Part shown: piece after piece, positions 34,383 through 42,763 of the stretch
Layout of the letters: the number at the start of each line of letters is the position of its first letter
Numbering within the stretch: position 1 is the stretch's first letter
Source: Acidobacteriota bacterium
GTDB lineage: Bacteria > Actinomycetota > AC-67
Length of the DNA: 64,000 nt
NCBI GenBank assembly: GCA_016208485.1
Contig: JACQXY010000033.1
Span: 1 to 64,000, forward strand
Reading direction: 5' to 3'
Made by a program: the position numbers and the translations under genes
The notes under the pieces: model-generated
The model's input: the letters and a program-made list of their open reading frames with translations, nothing else
Database searches by the model: none
Told to the model about the DNA's origin: nothing

Positions 34383-34444
34383 GGACCGAACCCGACCTCG
34401 CGGCGTGCCGAAGGGTCGCGGCAGTCGCCTTCGGTTGACGGTCC
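34383..34444 (+). other. Potential structured leader RNA
   Basis: GGACCG (34383-34388) pairs with CGGTCC (34439-34444), enclosing a perfect CCGAAGG/CCTTCGG stem (34408-34414 with 34428-34434). The element ends just before the Shine-Dalgarno region of a 28-codon ORF, as a cis-regulatory leader would. No known riboswitch class is recognised. Confidence 0.4.
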
Positions 34445-34466
34445 GGTCGTGGGGGGGTAAGGTTAC

Positions 34467-34553
34467 ATGTCGGCTCGGGGACGTCGTGCCCCGGCCAAAG
34501 GCAAGCGGATGCAGAGACCCCGCGAACTGATCCTCCAGGAGGACAGCCGCTAG
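34467..34553 (+). CDS. Possible 28-aa Arg-rich small protein
   Basis: ATG 34467 has a purine-rich site (GGGGGGGTAAGG) four bases upstream. It encodes a strongly basic N-terminal part (MSARGRRAPAKGKRMQRPRE) and ends with ILQEDSR. A strong terminator begins 21 bases after the stop and a structured segment precedes the start, so it looks like a self-contained transcription unit. It does not match the small ribosomal proteins I know. Short length makes chance a real possibility. Confidence 0.4.
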   Translation: MSARGRRAPAKGKRMQRPRELILQEDSR

Positions 34554-34573
34554 TACCGCGCGAGCGGGAGGCT

Positions 34574-34605
34574 GTCGCTGGCCCGAGGGCCGGCGACTTT
34601 CTTTT
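34574..34605 (+). terminator. Strong intrinsic terminator upstream of 23S
   Basis: An 11-bp stem (34574-34584 with 34587-34597, one G-U pair, CGAG apex) is followed by TTTCTTTT. It closes the small-ORF unit. Because little space is left for a promoter before the 23S gene, rRNA transcription may read through it by antitermination. Confidence 0.75.
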
Positions 34606-34636
34606 GGGATGCGAGGCCTCCACGGTCCGTCGGCAC

Positions 34637-34663
34637 CTTGAGAATTCCATAGCGAGCGTGAGC
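34637..34663 (+). promoter_or_regulatory. boxA-like element and 5' half of the 23S processing stem
   Basis: CCTTGAGAATTCCATAG resembles the TTGAGAACTC antitermination (boxA) sequence seen before 23S in actinobacterial spacers. TTCCATAGCGAGCGTGAGC (34645-34663) is the perfect complement of 39951-39969, forming the RNase III stem around 23S. Confidence 0.7.
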
Positions 34664-35453
34664 ATCTCAGAGCCAAGGTACAAAGGGCACACGGTGGATG
34701 CCTTGGCGCCAGGAGCCGATGAAGGACGCTGCAGGCTGCGATAAGCCTCGGGGAGCCGCCAAGCGGGCACCGATCCGAGGATCTCCGAATGGGGCAACCC
34801 GGCCGGCCTAATCGCCGGTCACGCTCCGCTGAACACATAGGCGGAGTTGAGGGCACCCGGGGAAGTGAAACATCTCAGTACCCGGAGGAAGAGAAAGCAA
34901 CCGCGATTCCCCTAGTAGCGGCGAGCGAACGGGGAACAGCCCAAACCCGCGCGACGTGATAGCCCTGGGGCGTTGTCGCGTGGGGGTTGTGGGACCGCCG
35001 GAGGGAGCTCAGGACCCCTCAGGGAGTTACAAAGTCCGCGCGTAGCCGAAGGCCATGGAAAGGGCCACCACAGACGGTAAGAGTCCGGTAGGCGAAACGC
35101 GACGGACCTCCCAGGCGGTATCCCAAGTAGCGCGGGGCACGTGAAATCCCGCGTGAATCCGGGAGGACCACCTCCTAAGGCTAAATACTCCCTGGCGACC
35201 GATAGCGAACCAGTACCGTGAGGGAAAGGTGAAAAGCACCCCGGGAGGGGAGTGAAATAGTACCTGAAACCGTGTGCCTACAAACCGTCGGAGGAAGCCG
35301 TGTCGGGCAACCGGCGCGAGGACTGACGGCGTGCCTTTTGAAGAATGAGCCGGCGAGTTGCGTTCCGTGGCAAGGTTAAGGGGATGACCCGGAGCCGTAG
35401 CGAAAGCGAGTCCGAAATGGGCGACCAGTCGCGAGACGCAGACCCGAAGCCGA

Positions 35454-35491
<38 letters not shown>

Positions 35492-35745
35492 CGCGTGGAG
35501 GACCGAACCGACTCGGGTTGAAAACCGGACGGATGACCTGTGGGTAGGGGTGAAAGGCCAATCAAACTCGGTGATAGCTGGTTCTCCCCGAAATGCCTTT
35601 AGGGGCAGCCTCGTGCGTTCCGCCGCGGGGGTAGAGCACTGTTTGGGCTAGGGGGCCTACAAGCTTACCGAACTCAGGCAAACTCCGAATACCGCGGTGC
35701 TAGAGCACGGGAGTGAGACTGCGAGCAATAAGGTCCGTAGTCGAG

Positions 35746-35778
<33 letters not shown>

Positions 35779-35815
35779 CGAGCGCGCGCTAAGTGGGAAA
35801 CGATGTCCAACCGCG

Positions 35816-35867
<52 letters not shown>

Positions 35868-36792
35868 CAGCTCACTGGTCGAGTAGTTGGGCGCGGAAAA
35901 CGTAACGGGGCTCAAGCGCGCCACCGAAGCTGCGGGATCCGTTCACAAGCCGGCGCATGCGGGGAACCGCATGCGTCCAAGCGAGCGGATCGGTAGGGGA
36001 GCATCGTCACGCGGGTGAAGCGGCGGCGGAAGCCAGCCGTGGATGCGCGACGAGAGCGAATGCCGGCATGAGTAGCGAATGAGGGGGGAAGAACCCCTCC
36101 GCCGAATGCCCAAGGGTTCCTGGGGAAGGTTCATCCGCCCAGGGTTAGTCGGGACCTAAGGCGAGGCCGAGAGGCGTAGTCGATGGACAACGGGTTGATA
36201 TTCCCGTACCACCGTCTCCGCGACAAGACCGAACCCGGGTTGCTAAGGGAACCCCCGAAAGGGGGCTACCGAACCGCCCGGCAGTAGGCCACCGATGGGG
36301 AGACGCAGAAGGGTAGGTGGTCCCGGGCGTTGGTCGTCCCGGGGTAAGCGCGTAGGGGGTCGCTCCAGGCAAATCCGGAGCGGCAACTCCAAGGCGTGAT
36401 GCCGAGCACGTAGGTGCGAAGCCACCGATCCCACGCTGCCGAGAAAATCCTCTAGGGAGTGGAGAAGGTGCCCGTACCCCAAACCGACTCAGGTGGGCAG
36501 GTAGAGAATACCAAGGCGATCGAGAGAACCCTGGTCAAGGAACTCGGCAATCTGACCCCGTACCTTCGGAAGAAGGGGTGCCGTGGCCGGTGAGGGGACT
36601 TGCTCCCCGAGCTGGTTGCGGTCGCAGTGACCAGGCCCAAGCGACTGTTTACTAAAAACACAGGTGGGTGCGAAGCCGTAAGGCGCTGTATACCCACTGA
36701 CGCCTGCCCGGTGCCGGAACGTTAAGAGGAGGGGTTAGCCGGTCTTCGGACCAGCGAAGCTCCGAATCGAAGCGCCGGTAAACGGCGGCCGT

Positions 36793-37520
36793 AAGCACGT
36801 TGCGGCTTCGCTCGGGTGACCGAGCGAAACAAACCTGGCTATATGCTGGGAACTCCGAGTATCCCGCGCTACCGGATTCTGTCGTACCCGAGCGATAGGC
36901 TCGTGACATGGCCGGTGATAAGGCGTCGGGTGCGGACAATCAGCAGGAAAGGCCTTCGGGCCGCGCATGGCTCACGGAGATCCCTGCGAGCCTCGGTCAG
37001 TATCTGGCCGGATTCGCAGACGGAGAGGGAAGCTTCAATGTCTCCTTCCGTCCTCGGAAGGACTACCGGATGCCGTGGAAGGTGTCGATGTCGTTCAACA
37101 TCTCGCAGCTCGACGACACCGTGCCACGGATCTTCCGGAACAGCCTTCGATGCGGGACGCTCCGTTGGAGAGCGGATGGCGTGTGCTACTTCGAGGTGAC
37201 GGATCTCCGCCACGTCCTTGAGCGCGTCATCCCCTTCTTCGATCAGTTCCCGCTTCTGTCGGGCAGGTCTCGGGACTTCGAGATCTTCCGACAGATCGCG
37301 GATCTGATGGGCCGAGGGGCACACCGAACTCGGGAAGGGATAGCAGACATCGTTCGGCTGCGATCCCCAATGAACCGAGGCGGCAAGCGCAGGTATCCGG
37401 ATCACGTGATCCTGGATGGGCTTGAACCGAAGGAATCCTCAGAGGCCATACGCCAGGCTCCCGTGACCTGCACGGGATGAAGATATGGTCCACCCCTCAT
37501 GGCGACATGGGGATTCGGTG
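36793..37520 (+). mobile_element. Group I intron 1, site L1911, with LAGLIDADG ORF
   Basis: Inserted in helix 69 after exon U (36792), equivalent to E. coli 1911; the last intron base is G. P1 is visible: exon GGCCGU pairs with intron GCGGCU (36802-36807), with the U-G pair at the splice site. Core elements include AATCAGCAGGAAA, CCTCAGAGGCCATACGCC and GATATGGTCC (37482-37491). Length is 728 nt. The AA at both junctions makes the boundary ambiguous by two bases; the U/G rule and P1 decide it. Confidence 0.9.
36908..37480 (+). CDS. LAGLIDADG homing endonuclease of intron 1
   Basis: A 190-aa single-motif LAGLIDADG protein; such proteins act as homodimers that cut the intron-less allele. The motif YLAGFADGEGSF is at residues 32-43. 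The following strand pattern (VSFRPRKDYRMPWKVSMSFN) and the PFFDQFPLLSGRSRDFEIF segment are typical of LAGLIDADG_1 members in rRNA introns. The reading frame overlaps conserved intron core sequence at both ends (before residue 14 and after about 172). There is no ribosome-binding site at ATG 36908, so a later start is possible. It has no frameshift and is probably functional. Confidence 0.88.
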   Translation: MAGDKASGADNQQERPSGRAWLTEIPASLGQYLAGFADGEGSFNVSFRPRKDYRMPWKVSMSFNISQLDDTVPRIFRNSLRCGTLRWRADGVCYFEVTDLRHVLERVIPFFDQFPLLSGRSRDFEIFRQIADLMGRGAHRTREGIADIVRLRSPMNRGGKRRYPDHVILDGLEPKESSEAIRQAPVTCTG

Positions 37521-37540
37521 AACTATAACGGTCCTAAGGT

Positions 37541-37864
37541 AGGAAGCCCCTGGCAGGCAGGGGCGCTGCCCCCCGCGCGGGTGACCGTGCGGTGCGCAGC
37601 CGGCTGTATGCTGGAAAACCCGAGTATCCCCGCGCTACTCGCTCGATCGTTTCTGATCGGGCAGTGACAATGCGTGGGGTGCGGAAAACCAGCAGGAAAC
37701 CCGCCATTCGATCGGCGGGGATCCTCAGAGACCATACGCCGGCCCTCTTCAGCTCGAGCTGAAGAGGAAGAGATGGTCCGAGCCCTACGGCGACGTAGGG
37801 GGTCGATGGGAACGCCACCCAAAGACCCGTCCGATGCGTAGTGAGAATCGGGCGAAACGACTCG
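37541..37864 (+). mobile_element. Group I intron 2, site L1931, no ORF
   Basis: Inserted after exon U (37540, E. coli 1931) and ending in G (37864). It is 324 nt and carries the core blocks CCAGCAGGAAA, CCTCAGAGACCATACGCC and GAGATGGTCC (37770-37779). It shares the GGCTGTATGCTGGAAAA...CGCGCTACTCG block with introns 1 and 5. The P1 pairing is weak as I can draw it. L1931 is a known bacterial insertion site (Simkania). Confidence 0.85.
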
Positions 37865-37884
37865 AGCGAAATTCCTTGTCGGGT

Positions 37885-38186
37885 AGACACAACTGCCCCA
37901 TGCGAGGGTGACCTCGCATGATCGCCCGCTCATAACGGCGAAGCCCTCAGCGTTCCTTGGGAACGACGGGTAATGCCGTGGGAAGCCCTCTGCCTTCGGA
38001 GGAAGGTATGGCCCCGTAACGACTGAGCCCTTCGGGGCGAGGCGTCGGTCCCTGTCACACCCGATCGTTGGAATCGGGTCGTGCCAAATCTACGACCGGC
38101 GCAATACGCGGGCTCTCGACAGCCGTCAGGTGAGACCGTCGAGATGAAGGCATAGTCTGTCCCCCTGGAAACAGGGGATCGAGACG
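37885..38186 (+). mobile_element. Group I intron 3, site L1951, no ORF
   Basis: Inserted after exon U (37884, E. coli 1951) and ending in G (38186); 302 nt. P1 pairs exon GGGU with intron GCCC (37895-37898). The 3' core contains GGTGAGACC and GGCATAGTCT (38149-38158). It resembles intron 4, sharing TATAACGGNGAANCCCT-like, ATNCCGTGGGAAG and CCCGTAACGACTGAG stretches. L1951 is also occupied in Coxiella burnetii. Confidence 0.85.
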
Positions 38187-38734
38187 AAGTTCCGACCTGC
38201 ACGAATGGCGTAACGACTTGGGCGCTGTCTCGACCAGGGACTCGGTGAAATTGCATTGGCTGTGAAGATGCGGCCTACCCGCGGTAGGACGGAAAGACCC
38301 CGGGACCTTTACTGCAATCTGACGTTGGTGTTCGGTTCGACTTGCGTAGGATAGGTGGGAGGCGTTGAAGCGGGAGTTTTGGCTTCCGTGGAGCCAACGT
38401 TGAAATACCACCCTGGTCGTGCTGGGCGTCTAACGAGGGTCCGTGATCCGGATCTCGGACAGCGTCAGGTGGGTAGTTTAACTGGGGCGGTTGCCTCCCA
38501 AAATGTAACGGAGGCGCCCAAAGGTTCCCTCAGCACGGTCGGCAATCGTGCGTCGAGTGCAAGGGCACAAGGGAGCTTGACTGCGAGACAGACGTGTCGA
38601 GCAGGCGCGAAAGCGGGGCCTAGTGATCCGGCGGTTGTGCGTGGAAACGCCGTCGCTAAACGGATAAAAGGTACCCCGGGGATAACAGGCTGATCAGGCC
38701 CAAGAGTCCACATCGACGGCCTGGTTTGGCACCT

Positions 38735-39230
38735 CAATGACATTGGGGTGAGGTGGCGGAAACGCCTACCTTAGCATCGGCTTATAACGGTGAACCCCTA
38801 GCTGTCACACCTGGTGTGTACAGTGGGCGATACCGTGGGAAGTCTGACGGGAGTGCAGCAAAGCGTCGTCACCGGGTCTTTGCTCGGTGACGGGACGATG
38901 CGCTGCAAGGCCAACGCGCTCCTCGAGATCAACCATCTCCGAACTCGATCTCTCACCGCTGACTTTGGCGGTGTGGTTCATGGATGATGGTTCGAGATCG
39001 CGGGGCGCGGTGTATCTGAACACACAGCGGTTCGAGCGAAGCGCTCAGCTTCGCCAGTTCAGGTGCAAGCTCCCGCAAGTGACCCCGTAACGACTGAGGC
39101 CTTCGGGCCGAGGTGGTGGCAGCAAGCCCTTCGGGGCGAATCTATTGCCATCACAACACGCCGACCCCTCGCTCTTGGCCGGGCAGGGTGGAGATATAGT
39201 CTGCGCCACCGGAAACGGTGGAGTCACGTG
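38735..39230 (+). mobile_element. Group I intron 4, site L2500, with decayed ORF
   Basis: Inserted in the peptidyl-transferase region after exon U (38734, E. coli 2500) and ending in G (39230); 496 nt. P1 pairs exon CACCU with intron GGGUG (38746-38750). GATATAGT (39193-39200) is the conserved 3' core motif. It belongs with intron 3 by sequence. About 200 nt of degenerate endonuclease coding sequence occupies its middle. Confidence 0.88.
38853..39090 (+). pseudogene. Degenerate LAGLIDADG endonuclease in intron 4
   Basis: Two LAGLIDADG-type motifs remain in different frames. Frame 38853-38987 encodes SVVTGSLLGDGTMRCKANAL (first motif of the two-motif type). The other frame (to 39090) encodes LSPLTLAVWFMDDGSRSRG and YLNTQRFE, the second motif. 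A full-length gene would need about 130 more codons between them, so a large deletion and a frameshift have destroyed it. Confidence 0.75.
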
Positions 39231-39334
39231 CGATGTCGGCTCGTCGCATCCTGGGGCTGGAGAAGGTCCCAAGGGTCCGGCTGTTCGCCGGTTAAAGCGG
39301 TACGCGAGCTGGGTTTAGAACGTCGTGAGACAGT

Positions 39335-39655
39335 GAATCTACCGCGCTGTCTATAAATTCGGCTATTTGCTGGAAACGCCGTGAATCCCGCGCTACTCGC
39401 CCTGTCGGAGGCGGCTGTTAGCCTCAGGGCATGGGCAGTGACAAAGCGTCGGGTGCGGTCAATCAGCAGGAAAGGCTGGATGCCTAGAGTGCATGGAGCA
39501 GATGGGCATTCAGAATCCTCAGAGACCATACGCCGAACGCGAGTCGTTGGACTCGCGAAGATATGGTCCGACCTGCATGGCGACATGCAGAGCCAGGCAG
39601 AAATGTCCTGGCCACGGCCTCCGCTTCCAGCGGAGCGGTCGGGGTAACAGATGTG
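39335..39655 (+). mobile_element. Group I intron 5, site L2604, no ORF
   Basis: Inserted after exon U (39334, E. coli 2604) and ending in G (39655); 321 nt. It has the clearest P1: exon AGACAGU pairs along seven bases with intron GCUGUCU (39346-39352), with U-G at the splice site. The core has AATCAGCAGGAAA, CCTCAGAGACCATACGCC and GATATGGTCC (39560-39569). It is close in sequence to introns 1 and 2. Confidence 0.9.
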
Positions 39656-39950
39656 TCGGTCCCTATCCACCGCGGGCGCAGGAGGCTTGAGGGGAGCTGT
39701 CCCTAGTACGAGAGGACCGGGACGGACGGACCGCTCGTGTGCCAGTTGTCCTGCCAAGGGCACGGCTGGTTGGCGATGTCCGGAAGAGATAACCGCTGAA
39801 GGCATCTAAGCGGGAAGCTTGCCCCAAGATGAGGCCTCCCACTGCGCAAAGCAGGTAAGGCCCCCGCCAGGCTAGCGGGTTGATAGGCCGGAGGTGGAAG
39901 CGCGGCAACGCGTGGAGCCGACCGGTACTAATAGGCCGAGGCCTTGGTTC

Positions 39951-39969
39951 GCTCACGCTCGCTATGGAA
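39951..39969 (+). promoter_or_regulatory. 3' half of the 23S processing stem
   Basis: GCTCACGCTCGCTATGGAA is the exact reverse complement of 34645-34663. The 19-bp stem brackets the intron-bearing 23S precursor and is the expected RNase III substrate. Confidence 0.85.
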
Positions 39970-40041
39970 GGCTCGAGGTCCGGTGCTCCGGCGCGGATGC
40001 TCGCCTTTGACAACGCGGAGCGCTCCCAGCTCCCAATAGAG

Positions 40042-40159
40042 TTTCGGTGGCCATGGCGGAGGGGAGACACCCGGTCCCATTCCGAACCCGGAAGTTAAGC
40101 CCTCCAGCGCCGATGGTACTGCCCTGGCGACGGGGTGGGAGAGTAGGTCGCCGCCGAGA
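40042..40159 (+). rRNA. 5S ribosomal RNA
   Basis: About 118 nt, recognised by GGTGGCCATGGCGGAGGGG at the 5' side, the loop CCCATTCCGAACCCGGAAGT, and the 3' complement near GAGTAGGTCGCCGCCG. It follows 23S by about 90 nt and is followed by a terminator. Ends are approximate. Confidence 0.93.
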
Positions 40160-40163
40160 CGCT

Positions 40164-40197
40164 TCGAGGCCGGCCGCGAGGCCGGCCTCGACCTTTT
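40164..40197 (+). terminator. rRNA operon terminator
   Basis: A perfect 12-bp stem (TCGAGGCCGGCC at 40164-40175 with its complement at 40180-40191) and a GCGA loop, followed by CCTTTT. Confidence 0.85.
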
Positions 40198-40308
40198 CCG
40201 GCAGCCGGCCGGTGCGGTGGCTCGGGCGGCAGGAGGATGGCCCCTTGGCGTCGAATCTACCCATGGGAGCCGGGGACGTCTCGGCCCGCGGGAAAGGGAG
40301 GAGGTCCG

Positions 40309-40788
40309 ATGAGGATCCATCGGCTGCTGGCGGCGGCGCTCGTGCTGGGGGCGCTCGTGCCGGTCGCGGCGCGCGCGACCTACAACTGCGATTCGGAGGT
40401 CGTCATCTTCACTGGGAACCAGAGGGCCCCAGTGTGGCTGAACTCGGGGGCACTTACCTGCGATCTGCTCTATCCCGACGCCGACGGCCGCATCGTCAAC
40501 CCCGGTTCCAACCAGCTCTCGCTCCGGTTCACGAATGCGAACTTGGGCGTCCCGACCGAGACGGCCGCCCTGCCGGCAACCCTCGACGGGCTGGGGTTCA
40601 GCGCCTTCTCCATCGAGCTCAAGAAGGCGACCCTAGCAACCGGGGACGTCGTCTGGGACTCCGCGCGCGTGTCGATCCCCGGCGCGAGCCCATCGGGCTG
40701 CGTCACGGCGACCGTGACCCTCCCGGACCTCTCGACCGCGAGCAACTCCTTCCACACGATCGACTCGAGCTGCCCGGACTTCCCATAG
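40309..40788 (+). CDS. Secreted hypothetical protein
   Basis: A 159-aa protein with a signal peptide (MRIHRLLAAALVLGALVPVAARA) and a mature part of beta-rich character with four Cys residues (CDSE, LTCDLL, GCVTA, SSCPDF). ATG 40309 has a strong GGGAGGAGG site. No family is recognised. It is monocistronic: a terminator hairpin follows its stop codon. The mature domain resembles exported proteins of similar size elsewhere in this window only in general features. Confidence 0.75.
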   Translation: MRIHRLLAAALVLGALVPVAARATYNCDSEVVIFTGNQRAPVWLNSGALTCDLLYPDADGRIVNPGSNQLSLRFTNANLGVPTETAALPATLDGLGFSAFSIELKKATLATGDVVWDSARVSIPGASPSGCVTATVTLPDLSTASNSFHTIDSSCPDFP

Positions 40789-40800
40789 CCGGAGCGGGAG

Positions 40801-40833
40801 GAAACGAGGCCGGGAGGGCTCCGGCCTCGTTTC
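40801..40833 (+). terminator. Terminator after the secreted protein
   Basis: A perfect 13-bp inverted repeat (GAAACGAGGCCGG at 40801-40813 with its complement at 40821-40833). The stem base itself supplies the T-rich part (CGTTTC). Confidence 0.7.
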
Positions 40834-40978
40834 GCTTCCCGCCGCGTGCCCGCCAGGCCGTTCTTGCCCGGACGGGGGCGGAGGCCACAAACTGGGGGAG
40901 GGATCCGGGGAGACGGCGTCGAATGTAGCGGCGCCGGGACGGGGAGCCGGGCACACCCAGACCGAAGGAGCTTGGCGA

Positions 40979-41878
40979 ATGTCGTTGCTCGATGTTGATG
41001 GAATCGACGTGTTCTACGGTCCTATCCAGGCTCTGCGCGGCGTGTCGCTCCGGGTCGAGGAGGGGGAGAAGGTCGCGCTCGTCGGCGCGAACGGCGCCGG
41101 CAAGACGACGACCCTTCGGGCGATCTCAGGGCTGCTCGCGCCGACGGCGGGGACGATCCGGCTCGGCGGCGCGAAGATCGACGGGCTACCGGCCTTCGAG
41201 GTGGTCAAGCACGGAATCGCGCACCTGCCGGAGGGACGGGAGCTGTTCTCGTCGCTCCCCGTCGTGGAGAACCTGAAGCTCGGCTACTGGGCCAAGCGCA
41301 AGGAGAAGGCGGGGCTCCAGAGGCAGCTCGACCGCGTGATGGATCACTTCCCGCGTCTGCGCGAGCGGGCGACCCAGGCGGCCGGCACGCTGTCGGGCGG
41401 AGAGCAGCAAATGCTTGGGGTCGCTCGCGCGCTGATGAGCTCTCCGAAGCTCCTCATCGTGGACGAGCTGTCGCTCGGACTCGCGCCGATCGTCGTGGCG
41501 CAGCTCTTCGACATCCTGGAGGAGGTCAACCGCGAGGGGACCTCGGTGCTGCTGGTCGAGCAGTTCGTGCACCTCGCGCTCCAGCACACCGCGCGCGCCT
41601 ACGTGCTGCAGAAGGGCGAGGTCGTGATGGCGGGATCGAGCGCCGATCTGGTCGCCGACCCCACGCTCGTCGCGTCCTACCTCGGCGAGACCGGCGCGCC
41701 GGCCGCGCCTGGCGAGGAGAGCGCTGCCTCGGTGCCCGCGGCCGCCGGCGCTGGTGCTGCAGGCGGTGGCCCCGGCGGCGGAGCGAAGGGGCGGGGACGA
41801 GCGAGCGGCCTCAGGGGGCGAGGCCGTGCTGCTGGAAGTACCTCAGGTAGCCGGCCGCCGAGCTCCGGAAGGCATTGA
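40979..41878 (+). CDS. livF: Branched-chain amino-acid ABC transporter ATP-binding protein (LivF type), solitary
   Basis: Cytoplasmic ATPase of a Liv-type importer. Walker A is GANGAGKTT (about residues 37-45), the signature LSGGEQQM, and Walker B LLIVDELSLGLAP. The ABC domain ends near residue 240; a Gly/Ala/Arg-rich tail of about 60 residues follows and overlaps the convergent hydrolase gene by 68 bases. No permease is adjacent on this strand; the nearest Liv genes are on the other strand from 43865. It may serve one of those systems. Confidence 0.92.
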   Translation: MSLLDVDGIDVFYGPIQALRGVSLRVEEGEKVALVGANGAGKTTTLRAISGLLAPTAGTIRLGGAKIDGLPAFEVVKHGIAHLPEGRELFSSLPVVENLKLGYWAKRKEKAGLQRQLDRVMDHFPRLRERATQAAGTLSGGEQQMLGVARALMSSPKLLIVDELSLGLAPIVVAQLFDILEEVNREGTSVLLVEQFVHLALQHTARAYVLQKGEVVMAGSSADLVADPTLVASYLGETGAPAAPGEESAASVPAAAGAGAAGGGPGGGAKGRGRASGLRGRGRAAGSTSGSRPPSSGRH

Positions 41879-42743
41879 GCGTCTCGAACTTGGCCAGCAG
41901 GTCCGGCCGCTCGCGCACGCCCGCGTAGTCGGGGGCCGTTCCCTCCTCGAGCCGGCGCGCCAGGACATCCAGATCCGTCGTCTCGCGCATGGCTCCGCGC
42001 ACGATCTCGGCGAATCGCACGAGCCTCTCTTCGGCCTCCGCGATGAGGTCCCTGCCGGCGGGAGCGGGACCGAAGTGCGACAGGTACAGCGCGGCGGGCT
42101 GCCGCTCGCGGAACCGCTCCAGCGTCGCGAGCGCCGCCTCCAGGTCGAACTCGGGCGGGGGAGTCGCGGGACGAAGCACTCCCGCCTCCGGCATGAACAC
42201 GCCGAGAGCGTCGCCGACGAACAGAGCACCGCTCTCGGAGTCGAGTAGGGCCATGTGGTGCTTGGCGTGGCCCGTCGCATCCACTACCTCGAGGCTTCGC
42301 CCGCCGCCGAGGTCGACGCGGTCGCCGGGGTCGACGGCGCGAAGCCGCTCCGCAGGAACCGGGGCGAGCGAACCGAACAAGGTGTCGAGCGCCGGGCCGA
42401 AGACCCGTTGGGCGCTCGCCATCAGGCGGGAGGGGTCGGCCATGTGCGGCGCGCCGGCGCGGTGCACGATGAGAGTCGCGTTGGGGAATGCCCGGATGAG
42501 ATCCCCGGCGCCCCCCGCGTGGTCCAGGTGGATGTGGCTGACGACGAGGAACGCGACATCCTCGCGCGAGATCCCGAGCGACTCGAGGCCGGCGACGACG
42601 TTGGTCGCGACCGTGGCCGGGCCGGTCTCGACGACGGCCGGGTTCGCGCCCGGGACTAGATAGGCGGCGACCAGCTCGTCGAGGCCGGCCATGCGCGTGT
42701 CGAGAGCGACGATCCCGGCGGCGAGGGGAATGGTGCGTGTCAT
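41811..42743 (-). CDS. Metallo-beta-lactamase-fold hydrolase
   Basis: A 310-aa zinc hydrolase of the MBL superfamily. The metal motif is SHIHLDHAGG; later ligands are in VDATGHAKHH and LYLSHFGPAP. A C-terminal helical region (DLIAEAEERLVRFAEI onward) follows, as in glyoxalase II-like and lactonase-like members. Substrate unknown. ATG 42743 starts at the second copy of a 20-bp tandem duplication, and its frame overlaps the stop of a 7-codon mini-ORF, implying coupled re-initiation from the lipoprotein gene upstream. Confidence 0.88.
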   Translation of the reverse strand: MTRTIPLAAGIVALDTRMAGLDELVAAYLVPGANPAVVETGPATVATNVVAGLESLGISREDVAFLVVSHIHLDHAGGAGDLIRAFPNATLIVHRAGAPHMADPSRLMASAQRVFGPALDTLFGSLAPVPAERLRAVDPGDRVDLGGGRSLEVVDATGHAKHHMALLDSESGALFVGDALGVFMPEAGVLRPATPPPEFDLEAALATLERFRERQPAALYLSHFGPAPAGRDLIAEAEERLVRFAEIVRGAMRETTDLDVLARRLEEGTAPDYAGVRERPDLLAKFETLNAFRSSAAGYLRYFQQHGLAP

Positions 42744-42763
42744 AGGGGAATGGTGCGAGTCAT
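42724..42763 (-). repeat. 20-bp tandem duplication of a start-codon region
   Basis: The two copies (42744-42763 and 42724-42743) differ at one base. Each begins with ATG on the minus strand. The upstream copy encodes a mini-ORF MTRTIPL that stops at TGA overlapping the true ATG, and its own ATG overlaps the stop of the lipoprotein gene. Confidence 0.85.

Larger units (their letters stand above)
34295..34671 (+). other. Region before 23S rRNA; no 16S gene
   Basis: This 377-bp stretch contains an A/T-rich patch (34346-34355, TCTTATATAC) that could serve as a -10 in either direction, a structured segment, a 28-codon ORF, a strong terminator, and a boxA-like element next to 23S. No 16S rRNA and no tRNA can be found in it. 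Confidence 0.7.

Noticed and set aside
37541-38186. Introns 2 and 3 might be simple intervening sequences removed without ligation
   Set aside because: Intervening sequences form a plain stem and replace variable loops. These insertions are in invariant sequence, obey the U/G boundary rule and carry group I core motifs, so splicing is required for a functional ribosome.
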